Origin: Clostridium sp. CAG:1193 | GTDB lineage: Bacteria > Bacillota_I > Bacilli_A > RF39 > UBA660 | Direction of reading: 5' to 3' | NCBI GenBank assembly: GCA_000436255.1 | Contig: HF990772.1 | Location: 1 to 10,511 of the forward strand | DNA length: 10,511 nucleotides | Shown here: positions 6,490 through 10,511 of the stretch, in pieces | How the letters are laid out: each line of letters begins with the position of its first letter | Position numbering within the stretch: the first letter of the stretch is position 1 | Program-made: the position numbers and the translations under genes | Notes under the pieces: model-generated | Told to the model about the DNA's origin: nothing | What the model saw: the letters and a program-made list of their open reading frames with translations, nothing else | Databases searched by the model: none

Positions 6490-6511
6490 TTTAACGTGTT
6501 AAATTTTAACA
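6490..6511. repeat. Overlapping GTTAAA inverted repeats before spoIVB
   Basis: Three copies of a GTTAAA/TTTAAC half-site lie in 22 bases: TTTAAC (6490-6495), GTTAAA (6498-6503) and TTTAAC (6505-6510). The middle copy forms a 15-base perfect palindrome with the third (6497-6511) and another with the first (6490-6503). They sit 7 bases after the spoIIIAH-like stop and about 60 bases before the spoIVB start. There is no T-run, so this is not a convincing terminator; an operator is possible but, in such AT-rich DNA, chance is a real alternative. Confidence 0.35.
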
Positions 6512-6517
6512 ATTAAA

Positions 6518-7018
6518 TTATGATTCAAATTTAACAGTTATATACATTTTTTCATCATATTCTTCTTGAATACTTCTTATTATATTATTTGCAAGTTCAT
6601 AGCTGTGTTTACTACTTACTATAGTTACTTTTATCTGATTATTACTTATTTTAATAAATGAATCTATATTAAATTCTTTTTTAATCTTGTTTTCTAAAGT
6701 TTCTTCTTTTCCTTTTACCTCTTCAATTAATTTTAATTTTTCATATGCATTATTTTTCTCTTCTATACTAGAATCAACATTAGTAAGAATTAATCTTAAA
6801 TCTTCCATCTCTTTTAATCTTTCTTCATCACTTGTTATTCTTATAGTATCAAGTATATTACTTTCTTTTACTTCAACTACCGCACCAGAATTATTATCTT
6901 TATTTACTGTAGTTGTTTTATCTTTTAGTAATTCATTTGGCATTGCAACATAATACACGCTTAAAACTAAAATTAAACTGAATAAAGTTAAAAACCATAA
7001 TTTTTGTTTATTTATCAT
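6518..7018 (-). CDS. SpoIIIAH-like sporulation protein
   Basis: The product is 166 residues. A single amino-terminal membrane anchor (about 6-25: LWFLTLFSLILVLSVYYVA) has the LVLSVYY pattern typical of SpoIIIAH. A polar linker and a helical charged stretch (about 55-115) follow, then a compact C-terminal domain (about 112-165) with the beta-alpha-beta pattern of the YscJ/FliF-like ring-building motif. In sporulating Bacilli SpoIIIAH sits in the mother-cell membrane and pairs with forespore SpoIIQ to form the channel linking the two cells. The frame extends to an ATG at 7030, but GGAGG lies just inside that extension and 5 bases before the ATG at 7016-7018, which is therefore the start. It lies between efp and spoIVB. 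The seven other spoIIIA genes normally found beside it are absent here. The family call rests on architecture and the anchor motif, not on a full alignment. Confidence 0.72.
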   Translation of the reverse strand: MINKQKLWFLTLFSLILVLSVYYVAMPNELLKDKTTTVNKDNNSGAVVEVKESNILDTIRITSDEERLKEMEDLRLILTNVDSSIEEKNNAYEKLKLIEEVKGKEETLENKIKKEFNIDSFIKISNNQIKVTIVSSKHSYELANNIIRSIQEEYDEKMYITVKFES

Positions 7019-7068
7019 TTTGTCCTCCATTTTCTAATATATCATACTAAAAAATGAAGTTTTTATTA

Positions 7069-7094
7069 CAAAAAAAGAAAGTAATTACTTTCTT
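7069..7094 (-). terminator. Intrinsic terminator of efp
   Basis: A 20-base perfect palindrome (7075-7094) forms an 8-bp stem, AAGAAAGT/ACTTTCTT, with a 4-base AATT loop. On the minus strand a run of seven T follows. The efp stop codon (7085-7087) forms part of the loop and stem. It separates efp from the spoIIIAH-like gene. Confidence 0.8.
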
Positions 7095-7642
7095 GATACA
7101 TATTTACCATCTTTAGTTGAAACTATTACTATATCGCCTTCATCAATAAACATAGGTACTCTTATTGTTAATCCTGTACTCAATTTAGCTTCTTTAGTAG
7201 CAGTTGTAGCAGTATTTCCTTTAACTCCAGGTTCTGTTTTAACAACCTCAAGTTCAACTTTTTCAGGAATATTAACACCTAACATTTCATTGTTAAAATA
7301 CATTATATCAACCATTGCGTTTTCAGTTAAATACTTACTCTCTTCTTCTATTTGTGATACTGGTAATTCTACTTGAGAATAATCATTCATATTCATAAAT
7401 ACATATGATCCACCATTATCATATAAGTATTGCATTGTTTTTTTCTCAATCATTGCTTTTTCTACTTTAATACTTGAATTAAATGTTTGTTCATATATCG
7501 CACCAGTTCTTAAATTCTTTAATTTAGCTTTAACAAATGCTGCTCCTTTTCCTGGTTTTACGTGTTGAAAATCTAATACTTGATATATATTTCCATCAAC
7601 TAAAATTGTCATTCCATTTTTAATATCATTTATATTAACCAT
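7085..7642 (-). CDS. efp: Elongation factor P
   Basis: EF-P binds between the P and E sites of the ribosome and relieves stalling at polyproline stretches. The 185 residues match the family exactly, with a KOW-like amino domain (about 3-62) and two OB-fold domains (about 66-128 and 130-184). The loop KPGKGAAFVK carries K32, the position that is post-translationally modified in many bacteria (5-aminopentanol in B. subtilis). The signature near the end (about 152-171, KLSTGLTIRVPMFIDEGD) is intact. The modifying enzyme is not visible here. GGAGG stands four bases before the ATG. The gene follows rpmG by 33 bases with no terminator, so the two are likely cotranscribed from the promoter at 7870-7897. 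A hairpin terminator ends the unit. Confidence 0.98.
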   Translation of the reverse strand: MVNINDIKNGMTILVDGNIYQVLDFQHVKPGKGAAFVKAKLKNLRTGAIYEQTFNSSIKVEKAMIEKKTMQYLYDNGGSYVFMNMNDYSQVELPVSQIEEESKYLTENAMVDIMYFNNEMLGVNIPEKVELEVVKTEPGVKGNTATTATKEAKLSTGLTIRVPMFIDEGDIVIVSTKDGKYVSRK

Positions 7643-7675
7643 AATTCCTCCAGTATAAGAAAATAACTTTTAAAA

Positions 7676-7840
7676 TTATTTCTTTTCTTTATGTTTTGTA
7701 GATTTATTACATCTTGAACAGTATTTATTAAGTTCCATTCTTTCAGTATCATTCTTTTTGTTTTTGATAGTTCTGTAGTTTTCTTCATTACATTCAGTAC
7801 ATACTAAAGTTATTCTTTCTCTGTTCCCTTTACTTGCCAT
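7676..7840 (-). CDS. rpmG: 50S ribosomal protein L33, zinc-binding type
   Basis: This 54-residue ribosomal protein starts MASKGNRERITLVCTEC, reads on through NYRTIKNKKNDTERMELNKYC, and ends lysine-rich. It is a structural protein of the 50S subunit near the E site. Two CxxC pairs (C14/C17 and C41/C44) form the zinc ribbon, so this is the C+ form. Many Firmicutes also keep a zinc-free paralogue for zinc shortage; none is seen here. The start has AAGGAGTG at a good distance. The gene lies 40 bases after the PBP gene, has its own strong promoter inside the 3' end of that gene, and probably leads an rpmG-efp unit. A PBP followed by rpmG is an arrangement I recall from other Firmicutes. Confidence 0.97.
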   Translation of the reverse strand: MASKGNRERITLVCTECNEENYRTIKNKKNDTERMELNKYCSRCNKSTKHKEKK

Positions 7841-7869
7841 AAACAATCACTCCTTTTCATAACTACTAC

Positions 7870-7897
7870 ATTATAGCAAATTATTTGTAAATTTCAA
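7870..7897 (-). promoter_or_regulatory. Strong promoter of rpmG-efp
   Basis: On the minus strand TTGAAA (7892-7897) and TATAAT (7870-7875) are 16 bases apart, with TG one base upstream of the -10 (TGCTATAAT). This is close to consensus plus an extended -10, fitting a ribosomal-protein gene. The -35 lies inside the last codons of the PBP gene. The leader to the rpmG ATG is about 22-25 bases. Confidence 0.8.
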
Positions 7898-9905
7898 AGT
7901 ATTTTTTAGTAATTTGTTCAGTAATTCGTCGATTTATGCTTGATAAATAGCCACTTTTGTATACATGACTTATATCTGGAGTAACAGTTATTATACTTAT
8001 TTTAGCATTTTCATATGGAGCATACCCTACAAATGTAGATGTAATTGTTTCTTTATCTATTACTCCATCATTATCACTATCATAAAAACTTTGTGATGTA
8101 CCAGTTTTTCCAGCAGGATCATACTTTGGATCAATATACCAAAAACCTAAACCACTACTACTCATTACCGCATGAAATCCTTCTTGAATTCTTTTTATAT
8201 ATTTACTATCTAAATCAACGTGTCCAAGTATTTTTTTAGTACTCTCATATATTATTTTATCACTAATATCACCATTTGTTGACTCATGTACTTCTTTTAA
8301 TAAATTTAATTTTAATCTTTCTCCATTATTTGCAATTGTATTTATATACTGAGTAAGTTGTAATGGAGTATATGTATCATATTGTCCAATTGAAAAATCT
8401 AATATCAAGCCTGGTGTATCATTATTGCCTACTATACCAATGCTTTCATCTTTTAAATCAATACCTGTTTTAACACCAAGACCATAACTATTAAACATAC
8501 TTCTATATTTAGAAAAAGGATCTTTACTTAAATCAAATGAACCATTATAAATATAATCAAACCCTGAAACTTTCATAGCAATTTTAAACTGATATGAATT
8601 AGAAGATAATCTTAATGCATCAATATCATTTAAATTACCAAGTCCACTTCTTAACCATGAGCATTTAGTTTTAGTAGCATATAATTTAATACATTCATCT
8701 TTCATAGTAGTGCCTATATCAATTACACCTTCTTTATATCCAACTGACATAGATGCACCTTTAATAACTGAACCTACTGTAACAGAAGATATAGGTAAAA
8801 ATGATGTATAATCATATACTTTATATTCGCCACCAACTTCATTTATACTTTTTGCAGAAAGTGCGAGTATATCACCAGTAGATGGATCGCTTATAACTAC
8901 AAATGCCTTTTTAAAATATTCAGTATTTGGTTCATTTTTTGTTTTTATCATTTCTTTTTCCATAATTTCTTCAAGTGCAAGTTGCAAATCAATATCTATT
9001 GTAAGTACAATATCATTTCCTCTTTTTTCACTTACTATATTTTTAAGTCCTTCACTAGTACTTTTATATATTGCATCTGTTCCTCTTAAATATTCATCAT
9101 AAACATATTCTAGCCCACTTATACCTACTCTATCAGTTAATTTATAACCCTTGTTTAAATAATGTTCTTTTAAATCACTAGTAACACCACTTTTTGTAAG
9201 TTCACCAAAAATACCTCTTAAAGAATCATTATATATATAGTTTCTATCCCAGCTTAATCTTGTTACAACGCCTTTTAATTCATCTAACTTACTATTAATA
9301 ATCGCATATTCAATATCACTTGTATATTTTTTAATCATTTTTTCTTGATATGAATATCCATTATTCATAAGATAATAAACATAGGCTTGCTTTTTATCAA
9401 TAGTTTTAAGCTCATCAGAAGTTATTCTATTCCTTTTATATAATTCAATATCACTACTTGTAATCTTTCTTATTTTAAGCTTTTCCCACTCATCGCTAGT
9501 TATTTTATTATTTGATACTCTTCTATTTATAATAAGCCATAAATCTTTAATCATACTTTCAGTAACAAGATCATAATTTAAATCCAAAATTTCACTTAAT
9601 CTTTTTGCAATAGATACCTCATCATCTAAAGATACTCCACTAATGCGTTTATAATATATACTTTTTACTCCGATATTATCTACTAATAACTTATGATTTC
9701 TATCATAAATTCTACCTCTTTGAGCACTTTCAATAGTAATCCCTGAATGTATTAAGTTATTTAGTCTTTTTGTATATAATTCATGTTTTAATATAGTTAT
9801 ATTAAATAATTTTATCGTCACTACTAAAAACAATAATACAATTATTATTTTAAATACATTATATCTTTTTTTAATTAATAAATTTAATTTATTTTTATTA
9901 TTCAA
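7881..9905 (-). CDS. Class B penicillin-binding protein (PBP2-like transpeptidase)
   Basis: This is a membrane-anchored DD-transpeptidase that cross-links peptidoglycan, usually with a RodA/FtsW polymerase. Numbered from the upstream in-frame GTG (9914), it has a transmembrane anchor (about 21-41) and a dimerisation/pedestal domain (about 60-290) with AQRGRIYDRN (64-73). The transpeptidase domain (about 330-670) has S382-V-I-K385, S437-S-N439 and K603-T-G-T-S607. All three catalytic motifs are present, so it should be active. There are no PASTA domains; the length (about 675) fits PBP2/PbpA/PbpH better than PBP1 or SpoVD. Three 13-residue repeats beginning ITS (138-150, 151-163, 164-176) lie in the pedestal domain. 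An acidic DSDNDGVIDKE loop follows the KTG motif. The GTG at 9914 lies in the GGGTGG Shine-Dalgarno, so the TTG at 9903-9905, five bases after GGTGG, is the likelier start. rpmG follows after 40 bases. Confidence 0.94.
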   Translation of the reverse strand: MNNKNKLNLLIKKRYNVFKIIIVLLFLVVTIKLFNITILKHELYTKRLNNLIHSGITIESAQRGRIYDRNHKLLVDNIGVKSIYYKRISGVSLDDEVSIAKRLSEILDLNYDLVTESMIKDLWLIINRRVSNNKITSDEWEKLKIRKITSSDIELYKRNRITSDELKTIDKKQAYVYYLMNNGYSYQEKMIKKYTSDIEYAIINSKLDELKGVVTRLSWDRNYIYNDSLRGIFGELTKSGVTSDLKEHYLNKGYKLTDRVGISGLEYVYDEYLRGTDAIYKSTSEGLKNIVSEKRGNDIVLTIDIDLQLALEEIMEKEMIKTKNEPNTEYFKKAFVVISDPSTGDILALSAKSINEVGGEYKVYDYTSFLPISSVTVGSVIKGASMSVGYKEGVIDIGTTMKDECIKLYATKTKCSWLRSGLGNLNDIDALRLSSNSYQFKIAMKVSGFDYIYNGSFDLSKDPFSKYRSMFNSYGLGVKTGIDLKDESIGIVGNNDTPGLILDFSIGQYDTYTPLQLTQYINTIANNGERLKLNLLKEVHESTNGDISDKIIYESTKKILGHVDLDSKYIKRIQEGFHAVMSSSGLGFWYIDPKYDPAGKTGTSQSFYDSDNDGVIDKETITSTFVGYAPYENAKISIITVTPDISHVYKSGYLSSINRRITEQITKKYFEIYK

Positions 9906-9914
9906 TATAACCAC

Positions 9915-9975
9915 CCATTATTATTTTTGTTATTAAGAAGTAAGTTTATACATAAATTTAACTAGAGGTGTTAAA
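9915..9975. promoter_or_regulatory. Divergent intergenic region between PBP and DUF2624-like genes
   Basis: These 61 bases must hold the promoters of both genes. On the plus strand TTGTTA (9928-9933) stands 15 bases before a weak TACATA (9949-9954), with TAAATT (9953-9958) as an alternative -10 located 8 bases before the GGTG. On the minus strand TATAAA around 9947-9952 is the best -10 candidate for the PBP gene. None is near consensus, so exact elements are uncertain. Confidence 0.35.
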
Positions 9976-10227
9976 ATGTATGAAAATATAATTAAAAATT
10001 ATGTAGATAAATTAACAAAAGAAGATATAATTAATTACACAAAAAAAGAAGATATTTTTCTTAATGATAACGAAATAAATGTTATATATGATGAGATTAA
10101 AAATAAATGGAAACAATTATATAATGGAAATACGCGTGTTATAACTGATTTAGAAAATAAAATTAATAATAAAGCATATAACAAACTAATAGATTTATAC
10201 AATACTTATAAAAAATTTTTAAATTAA
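9976..10227 (+). CDS. DUF2624-like small helical protein
   Basis: This 83-residue soluble, lysine-rich and largely helical protein has no signal peptide, membrane segment or catalytic motif. It starts with GAGGTG at a good distance. The amino half, with IIKNYVDKLTKEDIINYTKK (5-24), followed by a central strand-free helix and a C-terminal KAYNKLIDLYNTYKKFL, resembles from memory the DUF2624 (B. subtilis YqfT) family: a pattern of kL-T-x-e-d-l-i-x-Y-x-k, then a final leucine-rich helix. Genomic position supports this: yqfT lies beside nfo in Bacillus, and here the truncated nfo is immediately next to it, though convergent rather than codirectional. The function of the family is unknown. The gene diverges from the PBP gene (about 70 bases between the starts) and ends in a shared terminator with nfo. 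Confidence 0.75.
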   Translation: MYENIIKNYVDKLTKEDIINYTKKEDIFLNDNEINVIYDEIKNKWKQLYNGNTRVITDLENKINNKAYNKLIDLYNTYKKFLN

Positions 10228-10252
10228 AAAAGCATTTCTGCTTTTATTTTTT
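10228..10252. terminator. Bidirectional terminator between DUF2624-like gene and nfo
   Basis: A 7-bp stem AAAAGCA/TGCTTTT (10228-10234, 10239-10245) encloses a TTTC loop. ATTTTTT follows on the plus strand and a T-run on the minus strand, so it can end both convergent genes. The nfo stop codon (10244-10246) is inside the right arm, and the DUF2624-like stop (10225-10227) directly abuts the left arm. Confidence 0.8.
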
Positions 10253-10511
10253 ATAGTAATTAATAATATCATTTATTAAATTATCATTAAATTTTTTATT
10301 TTTAATCATTTCAATTTCAAACTTGTATGGAGGATAAGAATTGCTATCACATTTTATCCATGGCGTTTCAAGTATTTTAGGAATATCACTAACTCTTTTA
10401 TTATAAATAACATCTATTAAATTATTAAATCCAATCGTACCTATACCAAAGTTTTCATGTCTATCTTTTTTAACTCCACATTCGTTTTTAGAATCATTAA
10501 TATGAATACAT
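10244..10511 (-). CDS. nfo: Endonuclease IV (Nfo), C-terminal part, cut by window edge
   Basis: Only the last 88 residues are in the window; the 5' part lies beyond the right edge. Endonuclease IV is a zinc-dependent AP endonuclease that cuts 5' of abasic sites in base excision repair. Visible signatures are CIHINDSKNECG, then KKDRHENFGIGTIGF and PKILETPW. Compared with the E. coli metal ligands as I recall them (H216, D229, H231, E261), the visible H3, D16, H18 and E48 have exactly the same spacing, so these four ligands are intact. The ending PPYKFEIEM followed by a short lysine/asparagine-rich helix is the normal C-terminus. A terminator hairpin overlaps its stop codon. Its neighbour is the convergent DUF2624-like gene. 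Confidence 0.95.
   Translation of the reverse strand, partial: CIHINDSKNECGVKKDRHENFGIGTIGFNNLIDVIYNKRVSDIPKILETPWIKCDSNSYPPYKFEIEMIKNKKFNDNLINDIINYYKK

Noticed and set aside
6430..6517. Possible sigma-G/sigma-F promoter for spoIVB (an AATACTA element on the minus strand).
   Set aside because: The -10-like heptamer is present, but the matching upstream element at the right distance is poor; in such AT-rich DNA this is not distinguishable from chance.
6687..6953. Plus-strand open frame of 88 codons opposite the spoIIIAH-like gene.
   Set aside because: It is a shadow of the helical charged region of the real gene, serine/phenylalanine-rich, without credible start signals.
7643..7675. Possible hairpin between rpmG and efp (AAATAA/TTATTT with an A/T loop).
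   Set aside because: The stem is six A-T pairs with no T-run placement typical of a terminator; it is probably a composition effect.
8045..8239. Plus-strand open frame of 64 codons opposite the PBP gene.
   Set aside because: It lies wholly inside the conserved transpeptidase coding region on the other strand and its composition is noncoding-like.
1..10511. Reassigned genetic code (TGA as tryptophan) suggested by the complete absence of TGA stop codons in 13 genes.
   Set aside because: Conserved tryptophans are encoded by TGG and all genes end at expected family lengths with TAA or TAG. Thirteen genes in an AT-rich genome can lack TGA stops by chance, and cell-wall genes argue against Mollicutes.

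Overview
The window looks like a chromosomal segment of a very AT-rich, walled, low-GC Gram-positive bacterium. It is probably a reduced-genome member of the Bacilli (RF39/Erysipelotrichales/uncultured Bacilli type). Three things support this: the strongly AT-biased codons and intergenic DNA; cell-wall genes (a class B PBP and a FemABX transferase), which exclude wall-less Mollicutes; and endospore-lineage genes (SpoIIM, SpoIVB and a SpoIIIAH-like protein). Tryptophan is encoded by TGG and no gene needs TGA to be read through, so the standard bacterial code fits. No mobile element, CRISPR array, tRNA or rRNA is visible.

Layout. 1-97 holds no gene except a terminator. On the minus strand (98-2704), spoIIM, mnmA and a helix-turn-helix regulator lie head to tail; a palindrome between mnmA and the regulator works as terminator and carries the regulator's -35 box. 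A divergent promoter region (about 2705-2781) separates them from a plus-strand pair: a 29-residue membrane miniprotein of the DUF4044/Prli42 type and an AI-2E/PerM-family permease. The permease ends tail-to-tail with a FemABX gene; the two coding regions overlap by 11 bases inside one hairpin. From 9.9 kb down to 4.1 kb the minus strand carries a PBP2-like transpeptidase, rpmG (L33), efp, spoIIIAH-like, spoIVB and femX, most with their own promoter or terminator. At the right end a plus-strand DUF2624-like gene converges on the truncated 3' end of nfo (endonuclease IV).

How the genes relate. Two sets recall conserved Firmicute neighbourhoods with intermediate genes missing: nfo/DUF2624/pbp2/rpmG, and efp/(spoIIIA)/spoIIIAH/.../spoIVB. 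The SpoIIIAH-like protein and SpoIVB would act in engulfment-stage signalling between mother cell and forespore, SpoIIM in septal peptidoglycan remodelling, and PBP2 and FemX in wall synthesis and cross-bridging. MnmA, L33 and EF-P are translation functions.

The most notable non-gene signals are: a recurring compact promoter in which a TATAAT box sits 6-8 bases before the Shine-Dalgarno, implying leaders of only about 10 bases; stop codons buried in terminator hairpins; and an acidic, calcium-loop-like insertion directly after the KTG motif of the PBP. I found no clear candidate for a wholly new multi-gene system.
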